The notes under the pieces: model-generated
What the model saw: only the letters and a program-made list of their open reading frames with translations
Told to the model about the DNA's origin: nothing
The model's database searches: none
Part shown: positions 7,657-15,578 of the stretch, piece by piece
How positions within the stretch are numbered: position 1 is the stretch's first letter
Layout: each line of letters begins with the position of its first letter
Made by a program: the position numbers and the translations under genes
Assembly (NCBI GenBank): GCA_021846985.1
Contig: JAJZVX010000002.1
Location: forward strand, 246,710-310,709
Origin: Acidobacteriota bacterium
Lineage (GTDB): Bacteria; Acidobacteriota; Terriglobia; Terriglobales; Acidobacteriaceae
Length of the DNA: 64,000 nt
Direction of reading: 5' to 3'

Positions 7657-9039
7657 ATGGCTCTCGGTGTTTTGAACAATCTCTCCGCCATCTACGCAGA
7701 GAACAACCTCAACAACACGAACAACAGCTTGCAGAAGGTGTTGCAGCAGTTGTCCTCGGGCTCGCGGATCAACTCCGGAGCCGACGACGCCGCGGGTCTT
7801 TCTCTGGTGAACGGTCTTGCGGCCAACTCTGCGGCCCTGACCCAGTCGGCGACCAACGCCACCGAAGGCGTGGGCCTTCTGGAAGTGGCCGATGGCGCGC
7901 TTTCGCAAGTCACGAACCTGCTCAACAGGGCCGTCACGCTGGCCACTGAGGCCTCGAACGGCACCCTCAATAGCTCCCAGCAGGCAGCCGCCAACCAGGA
8001 GTACCAGTCCATCCTCTCCGAGATCACCAACATCGGCACCACCTCGACCTACAACCAGCAGCAGGTCTTCAGCGGCGGCACCGTCAATATCTACACCGGC
8101 GATTCGTCTTCGCAAGGCTCCTCGGTCGACCAATTGAGCTTCTCCCAGTTGAGCGCCACCGCCCTCGGCGACTCCGGCGGCACCATGAATTACACCAACG
8201 GGCAGACCAATGTCTTCATCAATCTGTCCACCGCCACCAAGAACGCCCAGACCACGGACAGCCTCGCCGCCAGCGGCACCACCACCCTCGAGGTCAGCTA
8301 TCTCGTCGCCGGTACAGCCAACGTCGCCACCACCACCATCTCGGTTACCGGCGCCGCCAACACGGCCCAGGGACTCATCGACGCCATCAACAACTCCGGC
8401 CTCGGCCTCACGGCCTCCTTCGGCACCGCCCAGCAGGCCGGCACGGCCGCCGTTACCGCCGCCGGCGGCGTTGCCGACGAAGCCCAGACGGGCCTCATTA
8501 TCCAGGGCTCGATCAACGTTGGCACGGCCCCCACGCAGACCGGCTACCACGTGGGCATCAGCCAGGATATGACCAACGCCGCCACCGACCTCGTCTACGA
8601 CTCCTCGACAGGCCAGACCTTCACTCAGGGCGTCGGCGCACCCTCTACCGCCTCCACAACGCTCACTCAGGATCTGAGCGCCACGGGCGGCGTCGCCACC
8701 ATCAGCTATTCCCCCGGCAGCTCGGCCGACCTCAGCGGCACCACCCTCATTGGCGCCAGCAACGCCCAGGCAACGCTCAACCTGCTCAACCAGGCCATCA
8801 CTTACGTGGCCGCCCAGGACGGCTACATCGGAGCGCAGATCAATACCCTGAACTCCATCAGCCAGGTTGTGAGCACGCAGCAGGAGAACGTGGTTTCGGC
8901 GCAGAACGCCATTCAGGCCACCGACTACGCCTCGGCCACGTCGAACATGTCGAAGTACGAGATCCTCAGCCAAACCGGCATCGCCGCCCTGGCTCAGGCC
9001 AACAGTGTCGAGCAGGAAGTCACCAAGCTCTTGCAGTAA
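7657..9039 (+). CDS. fliC: Flagellin
   Basis: Flagellar filament protein of 460 residues. The N-terminal D0/D1 helices are recognisable from NNLNNTNNSLQKVLQQLSSGSRINSGADDAAGLSLVNGL. The C-terminal D0/D1 part contains QDGYIGAQINTLNSI and ASATSNMSKYEILSQTGIAALAQANSVEQEVTKLLQ, which ends in the usual assembly helix. The central 130-330 region is the variable exposed domain, rich in Thr, Ser, Ala and Gly. The ATG at 7657 follows GAAGGAG with 9-bp spacing; a TTG three codons earlier is not needed. A sigma-28 promoter precedes it and an intrinsic terminator follows, so it is a single-gene transcription unit, as expected for a late flagellar gene. No other flagellar structural gene is in the window. 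Confidence 0.95.
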   Translation: MALGVLNNLSAIYAENNLNNTNNSLQKVLQQLSSGSRINSGADDAAGLSLVNGLAANSAALTQSATNATEGVGLLEVADGALSQVTNLLNRAVTLATEASNGTLNSSQQAAANQEYQSILSEITNIGTTSTYNQQQVFSGGTVNIYTGDSSSQGSSVDQLSFSQLSATALGDSGGTMNYTNGQTNVFINLSTATKNAQTTDSLAASGTTTLEVSYLVAGTANVATTTISVTGAANTAQGLIDAINNSGLGLTASFGTAQQAGTAAVTAAGGVADEAQTGLIIQGSINVGTAPTQTGYHVGISQDMTNAATDLVYDSSTGQTFTQGVGAPSTASTTLTQDLSATGGVATISYSPGSSADLSGTTLIGASNAQATLNLLNQAITYVAAQDGYIGAQINTLNSISQVVSTQQENVVSAQNAIQATDYASATSNMSKYEILSQTGIAALAQANSVEQEVTKLLQ

Positions 9040-9079
9040 CCGCAACTCTGCGTCACTTCAAGACAACCCAGGGACGGGC

Positions 9080-9110
9080 GGCGGCAAGCTCAACGCTTGC
9101 CGCCCATTTT
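9080..9110 (+). terminator. Intrinsic terminator after flagellin
   Basis: A perfect 10-bp stem GGCGGCAAGC (9080-9089) and GCTTGCCGCC (9095-9104) with a 5-nt loop, followed by a short T run (9107-9110). It lies 41 bp after the flagellin stop. Confidence 0.88.
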
Positions 9111-9353
9111 GTGTCGGCGCTGTTCCTTGCGCCAAGCGCAAAAGAAGAGCGCGGCAGGCCACTCAAATTCCGCAGAGTGCGCCGGTCACGGCGTTTTGTC
9201 CCGCGCAGGCAGAAGCATCCCTTCGCAGGGCCAGCACGAGCGGGTGATACAGTGAATAAAGAACAGAACCTCTGTGCGGAGCCTGTGTGCAAACCCTGCG
9301 GCTGCCGCCGGTCTTCCCCCTTCTCTTTGTGCAACAACTTCGGCGAGCGTAGA

Positions 9354-9731
9354 ATGCGGCGGTTTGTCGGCATTTTTCTTATCTTGACGCTTTGGCTGGG
9401 GCCCGTGGCGGCTTTCTCCCCGGCCGGCGCGGAGTCGCGCCTGCCCGCCTGTTGCCGCCGCCATGGCGCGCATCATTGCATGATGGCTGTCGAGAGGATG
9501 GTCTTCACGCCCGGTTCAACTCCCGCCGTTCGCGCCCCGCTCCATTGCCCCTGCTATCCATCCGCCTACACAGCGGCCACGGCTTCTGCCGGCGTGCTCG
9601 CCTCCTCCACCTTCCGCATGGCTGTTCGCTTCGCCGCCATGCCGGTTCCCTCCCTGGGCCGGCGGGCGATGCACGCTGCGGTTCGTTCCTGCCGCTTCGA
9701 TCGCGGACCTCCCGCTGCCCGCATCGGTTGA
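9354..9731 (+). CDS. Small exported Cys/His-rich protein of unknown function
   Basis: A 125-residue protein whose ATG at 9354 opens directly into a signal peptide (MRRFVGIFLILTLWLGPVAAFSPAGA). The mature N-terminus holds the dense motif LPACCRRHGAHHCMM, and a second Cys pair (HCPCYPS) lies near residue 65. The remainder is Ala/Arg-rich without recognised domains. Proteins with a similar CCRR-G-HHC-M signature occur in acidobacteria; their function is not known to me. The residues suggest metal binding, which is inference. It stands 197 bp upstream of a TonB-dependent receptor in the same direction and may work with it. The ribosome site is weak (GAGCG). The longer upstream reading frame back to 9111 is not supported. 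Confidence 0.6.
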   Translation: MRRFVGIFLILTLWLGPVAAFSPAGAESRLPACCRRHGAHHCMMAVERMVFTPGSTPAVRAPLHCPCYPSAYTAATASAGVLASSTFRMAVRFAAMPVPSLGRRAMHAAVRSCRFDRGPPAARIG

Positions 9732-9928
9732 GCCTGCTGTTGATTCCTGCGCGTCCTGCCGCGGCGCCGCGGGATGTGCAACGCCGGATAGGTGCGGGAG
9801 GCGTGTCTCCTCCCCCTTGTCCCGGGCTGCGATGATTCTCGAACTGAAAATGGCCCGCGTTACGGCAGATTCTGTTCTGCTGCCTGGAAACCGCCCCGCG
9901 CGGCCAAAGGGATCAAGAGGTTGTCTGC

Positions 9929-12226
9929 ATGAAAAGGTTGTTTCGTATGGCCATGCTTTTGCCTTTTTTCGCGGCGCTGCCCGCCATGGCCACCGTGCTT
10001 GCCGCGGTGCACGGTGTTGTGCATGATCCCCAGCACAGGCCGGTCACCAACGCCCATGTCACATTACAGTCCGCTGACTCCGCCTTCGTTCTGAAAGCCC
10101 CAACAGACGCATATGGAAGATTCGATCTGCCCCTGGCGCCCATTGGCGTTTACCGCCTGTCGGTTGCCGCGCCCGGCTTTGAGACGGTGGTCGAAGTGAT
10201 CACCCTGGCCTCGGGGACCAGCCCGGTACTGCACATCGAGCTGCCCATCGCCTCCGCCACCGAGACTGTCGTGGTGGAAGGCGACGACGACTCGACCATG
10301 GCCACGGACTCCGTGACGCCCACCACGCTGATTACCCGCAAGATGATCGAACAGACGCCCGGTGCCGACCGCACCCTGGGCATGGAGATGATCACGGACT
10401 TCGTCCCCGGCGCCTATATGACGCACGACATGCTGCACATGCGCGGCGGCCACCAGACCAGCTGGCTTCTCGATGGCATCGAGATTCCCAACACCAAAAT
10501 CGCCTCGAATGTCGGCCCCCAGATCGATCCCAAGGACATCGGCCAGCTCGAAACCCAGCGCGGCAGCTATGAGGCGGATATTGGCGACCGCACCTATGGC
10601 GTCTTTGACGTCCTGCCTCGCAACGGCTTCGAGTACAACCGCAACGGCGAGCTCTACCTTCTTGCCGGCAATCTCGACTCCGGAGAATCTCAGCTCTCCT
10701 TCGGTAATCACTCCACGAAAACGGCCTGGTACACAAGCCTGACCGGTTCGCGCTCCAACTATGGGCTGGCCACGCCGGTTGCGGCCATCTACCACGATGC
10801 CACGAACTCCGAAAGCGGCTTCGTCTCCATCATCCGCAACCAGACCCCGAAGGACCAGTTGCGCTTCGATGCCCAGATCCGTCACGATTTCTTCCAGGTT
10901 CCCTACGATCCCTCCAGCACCGACTACGAGTGCGCCTCGGGCTACTACTGCTCCTATGGCCTGCGCGACGGCCAATCCGAAGACGACGCCTTTGCCATCC
11001 TCAACTGGATTCACACCCTTTCGTCCAAAGTGCTCTTCGATGCTGCGCCCTTTTACCACCTGAACATCGCCAACTACAACTCGCGCCCCAGCGACATGCC
11101 TGTGGCCACCACATGGAACCAGAAATCGAATTACGCCGGCGTGCAGGCCGACGTCCGCGCCACTGCCGGCCCCAACAATCTTTCGGCCGGCCTCTATTCC
11201 TTCTCCCAAGCTGAAAACGACGTCTTTGGCGTGATCGACAACGCCGACGGCACTTCATATCCCAACACCCCAGGCCATGCCGATGCCGGTCTGGTCGAGT
11301 TTTACCTGACCGATCACCTTCGCTTGGGACGTTACGTCACGCTCCTCGGCGGCGAACGCTTCTCCTTCTTTCGCGCGGAATTGAATGAAAGCGCTACCTA
11401 CCCGCGCATCGGAGCGACCCTCCTCATCCCGCATCTCAACTGGGTCTTCCGCGGCTTCTATGGACACTTCTTCCAGCCCGCGCCCATCCAAACCGTGTCT
11501 AGCTCCGTGCTCGACTACGCCCACAGCCTTCCCGCCGGCGAGAATATTTTTACGCCCATCCCTTCGGAACGCGACGAAGAGCATCAGTTCGGTGTTCACA
11601 TCCCCTACCGCGGCTGGCTCCTCGATATAGACACCTTCAAGAATCGCGTCAACAACTTCCTCGACCACTCCAATATAGGCGAGTCAAACATGTACTTCCC
11701 CATCGCCATAGACGGCGCGCTCGTCCGAGCCTGGGAGATGACCCTTCACTCCCCGCAGCTTTCCCGTCTGGGCCGCTTCTACGTCACCTACTCGAACCAA
11801 ATCGCCGAGCAGCGCGGCAACATCATCGGCGGTTTCACGTGCTCCATCTCCGCAGACCCCGCCTGCAACCTCGGCCCGGATTACACCCCCGTCGATCACG
11901 ATCAGCGCCAAACCCTCAACACCGGCTTTACTGCGGCGCTGCCCTTGCGCACGTGGTTTGCCGCCAACGTCTACTATGGCTCCGGCTTCTCAAATGGACT
12001 GGCCCATTCCGGCTATGGCCCCTATCAGAACGACTACCTGCCCGCGCACACCACTTTCGACATCTCCGCCGGCCACAAACTCGGCCAAAACTGGAATTTT
12101 TCCGGTTCCATCGTCAATGTCGCCAACTACCGCGTCCTGCTCGATAACTCCATCACCATCGGTGGATTTCACTGGAACGATCCGCGCACCATCTACGCCA
12201 CCCTGCACTATCGCTTCCACTACTGA
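9929..12226 (+). CDS. TonB-dependent receptor with carboxypeptidase-regulatory-like domain
   Basis: Outer-membrane receptor of 765 residues. Residues 1-25 are a signal peptide. Residues 26-110 form the carboxypeptidase-regulatory-like fold (VHGVVHDPQHRPVTNAHVTLQSAD...YGRFDLPLAPIGVYRLSVAAPGF) common in Acidobacteria and Bacteroidetes. Residues about 120-220 are the plug (LITRKMIEQTPGADRTLGMEMITDFVPGAYMTHDMLHMRGGHQTSWLLDGIEIPN). The rest is a beta barrel ending in the aromatic terminal strand LHYRFHY. It is shorter than the 1000-plus-residue receptors typical of the phylum, closer to a classical metal or cofactor receptor. The substrate is unknown. The Met/His-containing plug (MTHDMLHMRGGH) and the adjacent Cys/His-rich exported protein make a metal plausible, by inference only. 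Confidence 0.9.
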   Translation: MKRLFRMAMLLPFFAALPAMATVLAAVHGVVHDPQHRPVTNAHVTLQSADSAFVLKAPTDAYGRFDLPLAPIGVYRLSVAAPGFETVVEVITLASGTSPVLHIELPIASATETVVVEGDDDSTMATDSVTPTTLITRKMIEQTPGADRTLGMEMITDFVPGAYMTHDMLHMRGGHQTSWLLDGIEIPNTKIASNVGPQIDPKDIGQLETQRGSYEADIGDRTYGVFDVLPRNGFEYNRNGELYLLAGNLDSGESQLSFGNHSTKTAWYTSLTGSRSNYGLATPVAAIYHDATNSESGFVSIIRNQTPKDQLRFDAQIRHDFFQVPYDPSSTDYECASGYYCSYGLRDGQSEDDAFAILNWIHTLSSKVLFDAAPFYHLNIANYNSRPSDMPVATTWNQKSNYAGVQADVRATAGPNNLSAGLYSFSQAENDVFGVIDNADGTSYPNTPGHADAGLVEFYLTDHLRLGRYVTLLGGERFSFFRAELNESATYPRIGATLLIPHLNWVFRGFYGHFFQPAPIQTVSSSVLDYAHSLPAGENIFTPIPSERDEEHQFGVHIPYRGWLLDIDTFKNRVNNFLDHSNIGESNMYFPIAIDGALVRAWEMTLHSPQLSRLGRFYVTYSNQIAEQRGNIIGGFTCSISADPACNLGPDYTPVDHDQRQTLNTGFTAALPLRTWFAANVYYGSGFSNGLAHSGYGPYQNDYLPAHTTFDISAGHKLGQNWNFSGSIVNVANYRVLLDNSITIGGFHWNDPRTIYATLHYRFHY

Positions 12227-12261
12227 GCCGCGCGGAAAGTGGGCTGTTGCGCCGCCGCTGC

Positions 12262-13371
12262 TCAGCTTTCGCTGTTGGCCGCCGCCGCTACTGCACGCCT
12301 GCGGATGACCGCCGCCTGATCGAAAATCTCCTCCCGGCGGATGCCTGCCGCCTCATACATCGCGAAGATATTGTCGTCCGGCGTCTCCGGCGATATGGTG
12401 TGAGACGCCGCCAGAATGTATCCCCCGCCATCCGTCGTCATAATCCCGATCAGCGCTTCGGTGGCCCGCCGCACTTCCTTTGCCGTGGCTTTGGGCAGCA
12501 TCTCCTGCGTATCCACACCGCCCATGAAGGTCAGATGTTTTCCGTACTCCCTCTTCAGCTCCGCCGGATCCATCCCCGGGCAGTTGCTCTGGATGGGATT
12601 CAGAATGTTGACCCCGATCTCGATCAGATCCGCGATCACCGGCCGTACCGCCCCGCAGCAATGGAACGCGATGGGCAGCTTGTGCGCTACGCCCACATCG
12701 ATCACCCGCTTCAAATGCGGCTTGATCTCCGCCCGCCACAGCGCCGGGCTCATCATCATGCTGCGCTGGCCGGCAATGTCGTCTCCCGTCCAGTACCAGT
12801 CCAGCGCGAACCGCTCGCACGCCGCCGTGCCCAGCTCGATGGCGAAATCCGCGCAACGGCCCAGCATCTCGCAGGCCAGTTCCCGGTCGCCGGCCATGTC
12901 GGTCAACCCGTCTTCCATCCCGCGCAGCCGCCAGTACATCTCAAAAACGCACGGCGAAACGTCGCAGCCGATAAAAAAATCCCGCCGGTCCCGCACCACC
13001 GGCGCCATCAGCGCCAGGAGGTCTTCCTTTCGCTCCCGCGGAAACTGGTAAGCCAGCACCTGGTCGCGCCTGGCCCCCGCCAGCGGGTAATGCAGAATCT
13101 GGTTGAAGCTGTGCCGCTTCTCCCAGGTAATGCCCCACCAGTCATGGTGCGTCTCCCCGTCGTGCTCGTGCACAATTCCTTCCATGGCATAGTTGTTGTT
13201 CACCCACGTCTGCTGGATGTCGTTTCCCATGGCCTCGCCGAGGGCGGAAAGAGGAATCTCCAGCAGGCGGCTCAGTTTGCGCGCCGTCTCCGGGTGGAAC
13301 CACATGAAGATGGGCACACGATCCACGGGCTGCTTGTTCAGGGCGGCTAAAACACGTTCCTTGCGATTCAT
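12262..13371 (-). CDS. Uroporphyrinogen-decarboxylase-superfamily protein (methyltransferase-like)
   Basis: A 369-residue protein beginning MNRKERVLAALNKQPVDRVPIFMWF, the usual opening of the URO-D superfamily branch that includes corrinoid methyltransferases such as MtaA/CmuA. The motif HCCG (237-240, IAFHCCGAVRPVI) matches the zinc-ligand region of those methyltransferases rather than HemE, and the C-terminal GGGYILAASHTISPETPDDNIFAMYEAA is also typical. So it more likely transfers a methyl group or acts on a methoxylated or methylated substrate than decarboxylates uroporphyrinogen. No corrinoid protein is adjacent; the B12-dependent metH lies 2.2 kb away in the same direction. It converges on the TonB receptor gene, with 35 bp between the stops. 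Confidence 0.82.
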   Translation of the reverse strand: MNRKERVLAALNKQPVDRVPIFMWFHPETARKLSRLLEIPLSALGEAMGNDIQQTWVNNNYAMEGIVHEHDGETHHDWWGITWEKRHSFNQILHYPLAGARRDQVLAYQFPRERKEDLLALMAPVVRDRRDFFIGCDVSPCVFEMYWRLRGMEDGLTDMAGDRELACEMLGRCADFAIELGTAACERFALDWYWTGDDIAGQRSMMMSPALWRAEIKPHLKRVIDVGVAHKLPIAFHCCGAVRPVIADLIEIGVNILNPIQSNCPGMDPAELKREYGKHLTFMGGVDTQEMLPKATAKEVRRATEALIGIMTTDGGGYILAASHTISPETPDDNIFAMYEAAGIRREEIFDQAAVIRRRAVAAAANSES

Positions 13372-13434
13372 TTGAGAAACTCTATCACGGTGAAAGAACC
13401 GCTCGCAAAAGCCGCGCAGTGATCTGCCCGGCCC

Positions 13435-14199
13435 TTACACCGGCTGCAGTTCTTCTCGCTTGGCGCCGCACTGCCATGCCTCGCGCATGCTCACAATCTC
13501 CGCCCGCGTTGTATCCGCGGCGATGCGCCGGTCCGTGAAAACTTCCGGCTTGCCAAAGCGCAGCTTGGCCGAAAAGCCCGGAGCGTCCAGCGCCTTCAGC
13601 ATATGGGGCAGGAACTCCACATCGCCGAACCAGCACAGCTCCCGCTCTTCCATTCCGCCTTCCAACTCGTAGCGCACGGCCGCCGCGGTAATCTGCGCCC
13701 CCGTCGAGGTCGCCGGGTCGATGAGCCGCGGATGGAACGGCAGCACCTCGCTTCCGTCCGTGCTCGTCCCCTCGGGGAAGAGCAGCACCGGGATGGGCAG
13801 CTTCAGCCGCTCCACCATCTGCTCCGCAACCGACATCGCGCTTGACCGGCTTCCCCGGTCCAGAAAAATCGTCCCGCCCATCCGTGCCGTCCAGCCGAAG
13901 AACGGCCACTTGCCAATCTCCACCTTGGCCACAAAAAAGCACGGCATGGCCGCCGAAATGATCAGGATGTCGAGATAACTCAGGTGGTTGGAAACCACCA
14001 GACCATGCGTCGCCGGCTCACCCTCCACCGTATAGTGGATGCCCAGGCTCGTCAGCACGCCCTTTGCCGAGCCCTGCAGCCACCGGGCACGCCGCTCCAT
14101 CGACAGTGGCCCGCGCAGACGCAGCAGCCAGTAACGCGCCATGCACAGGGCCAGCGCAAACACCAGCGCCACAGCGCGCCGGAGAATCCTCAGGCTCAT
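13435..14199 (-). CDS. olsA: Lysophospholipid (1-acylglycerol-3-phosphate type) acyltransferase, OlsA-like
   Basis: A 254-residue PlsC-family acyltransferase. The catalytic motif NHxxxxD is NHLSYLD (71-77), the glycerol-phosphate or acceptor motif is FPEGTS (141-146), and one N-terminal hydrophobic segment anchors it to the inner membrane. Its start overlaps by 4 bp the stop of an OlsB-like N-acyltransferase. In known ornithine-lipid synthesis, OlsB makes lyso-ornithine lipid and OlsA adds the second acyl chain, so the pair is read as olsBA. The domain alone would also fit phosphatidic acid synthesis (PlsC); the coupling to the OlsB-like gene is the reason for the more specific name. Confidence 0.78.
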   Translation of the reverse strand: MSLRILRRAVALVFALALCMARYWLLRLRGPLSMERRARWLQGSAKGVLTSLGIHYTVEGEPATHGLVVSNHLSYLDILIISAAMPCFFVAKVEIGKWPFFGWTARMGGTIFLDRGSRSSAMSVAEQMVERLKLPIPVLLFPEGTSTDGSEVLPFHPRLIDPATSTGAQITAAAVRYELEGGMEERELCWFGDVEFLPHMLKALDAPGFSAKLRFGKPEVFTDRRIAADTTRAEIVSMREAWQCGAKREELQPV

Positions 14200-15092
14200 G
14201 TCGTCAGTGGCGCCAAAAATCGATTGCGCGCGGAAGGCGAAATCTGCTTCAGATCGAGCAAAGTCAAAAAATCGATGGTCCCGAACTCACGATCCCAGGC
14301 CGGCGGACCGCCAATCCGCGCCCCAATTGCCAGATAGGTCTTAAGCAGCTTGGGTACCTTTACCGGCGTGGCAGCGGAATCGGTAGTTTCGGTATCGAGC
14401 GGGCTCTCCAGCGGCTGTGCGTGTGCGCCCTCGTGCTCGGTGGGGCAGGCATATGCGGCTGTCGGCTCGGTCGCAAACTCCGGAGCTACCCGGTAATGAT
14501 CAAGCTGGCGATACATCCGCCAGCCCTCCGCCGGATCCTTCGAGTTCAGCGACGAGCAGCCGATCAGATAGCGCAACCCCATGTCGGTAGCATACTGTGC
14601 AATCCCCCTCCATAACAATGTCAGTACTTCGGGGGTCCGGTGTTCGCGGTCGATCGAGGCGCGTCCTAACTCCAGCACTTCCGGACGCAAGGGCTCATAC
14701 GGAGCCAAGTGAAACTCCTGCTCCGAGTAATAACCCAGCTTCCGCGCCGCCGTCGTTCCCGACTGCATCCGGTAGGTGCCCACCACCCGCCGGTCCACCT
14801 TGTCTTCCACCAGAAGGTGCTCGCAGAACAAGTCGAACTGGTCGCGGTCCAGGCCCGTCCGGTATGAGCTTTCCAGCCCTTCGCCCAACTCGATATTGAA
14901 TACCTTGAAGCGTAGGCGGCATGCCGCATCGCGGTCCTCCGCCGTCTGCGCCAGCCGCAGCCGGTAGCGCCCCACCTCGGCATGGATGCGCGCATGAGCC
15001 TGCCCATCCGGCAGCAGCACAGGCGCTTCGGGCAGCGTTGGAGCGAGAAACGGCGCCGGGTACTCTGCCACGGGGGCAGGGCGGCTGCCCAT
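14196..15092 (-). CDS. olsB: OlsB-like ornithine/amino-acid N-acyltransferase (GNAT fold)
   Basis: Predicted to transfer a 3-hydroxyacyl chain from acyl carrier protein to the alpha-amino group of ornithine or a related amino acid. Visible family features are YRLRLAQTAEDRDAACRLRFKVFNIELGEG, then DQFDLFCEHLLVEDK, RRVVGTYRMQ, and VLELGRASIDREHRTPEVLTLLWRGIAQYATDMGLRYLIGCSSL. The frame remains open upstream to 15239, but a good promoter (15149-15177) lies inside that extension. The start is therefore placed at ATG 15092, with GTG 15128 as alternative; neither has a strong ribosome site. The C-terminal 80 residues are less conserved. The gene is coupled to the olsA-like gene by a 4-bp overlap, which fits a two-step lipid pathway. 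Confidence 0.8.
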   Translation of the reverse strand: MGSRPAPVAEYPAPFLAPTLPEAPVLLPDGQAHARIHAEVGRYRLRLAQTAEDRDAACRLRFKVFNIELGEGLESSYRTGLDRDQFDLFCEHLLVEDKVDRRVVGTYRMQSGTTAARKLGYYSEQEFHLAPYEPLRPEVLELGRASIDREHRTPEVLTLLWRGIAQYATDMGLRYLIGCSSLNSKDPAEGWRMYRQLDHYRVAPEFATEPTAAYACPTEHEGAHAQPLESPLDTETTDSAATPVKVPKLLKTYLAIGARIGGPPAWDREFGTIDFLTLLDLKQISPSARNRFLAPLTT

Positions 15093-15148
15093 CCTGAACG
15101 GAATACTCAACCGAACTTGCACATTCACGGGAGTAGTATCCGCTGCGA

Positions 15149-15177
15149 ATTGTAAAAGCAATGTCAAGCGGTTGCAA
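15149..15177 (-). promoter_or_regulatory. Sigma-70-type promoter of the olsBA operon
   Basis: On the minus strand TTGCAA (15177-15172), a 17-bp spacer, and TACAAT (15154-15149). It is placed about 20 to 55 bp upstream of the candidate olsB starts and argues against the longer upstream start. Confidence 0.6.
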
Positions 15178-15239
15178 AGAGGGTGCGAATGTTTTTTATT
15201 CTGTAACTGCACGGCTATCTCCGCCAGGCGCCGGGACAA

Positions 15240-15578
15240 CGGCTGTGCTTATAAGTGGACTGGATAAGTCCTGATCCACGCTGCTACGCACGGCTCCCAC
15301 CGGCATCTCCCATGGAAGAACCGTGGTCCGAAAATTCGGGGGAAGAGATCGCAAGGCCAGCCGTCCGCTCGGGAAGGGAAGGGAAGGGAAGTCGCCGCGC
15401 CGGAAAAGACGAACGGCCGGAAGCACGGCCTGCCGCCAAGCAGTCGCGTCCCGGCCGTTCGAGGAGGCCACAGTGACTTCTCTGATTGCCGTACTTTCAA
15501 TCTTGCACAAACGCGGATAATTCTACGCAAACCGCCGCTGTATTTTTTCCGCGCGCCGTTTTCCGCTCCGCTGGGACT
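15240..15578. other. Intergenic region between metH and olsBA with short repeats
   Basis: About 340 bp without a convincing gene. It contains four tandem GGGAA units (15371-15390) and a 9-bp perfect inverted repeat AACGGCCGG / CCGGCCGTT (15412-15420 and 15451-15459) with a 30-nt loop. It could be a transcript 3' end of metH or a small structured RNA; no T run is seen next to the hairpin. A 104-codon frame across it has no family features and is not called. Confidence 0.5.

Noticed and set aside
7264..9045. A 593-codon frame antisense to flagellin
   Set aside because: Gly/Val/Arg-rich low-complexity translation spanning both the terminator and the sigma-28 promoter of the real gene.
15196..15510. 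A 104-codon frame between olsB and metH
   Set aside because: It contains the GGGAA repeats and an inverted repeat, lacks a ribosome site and runs through the olsB promoter.
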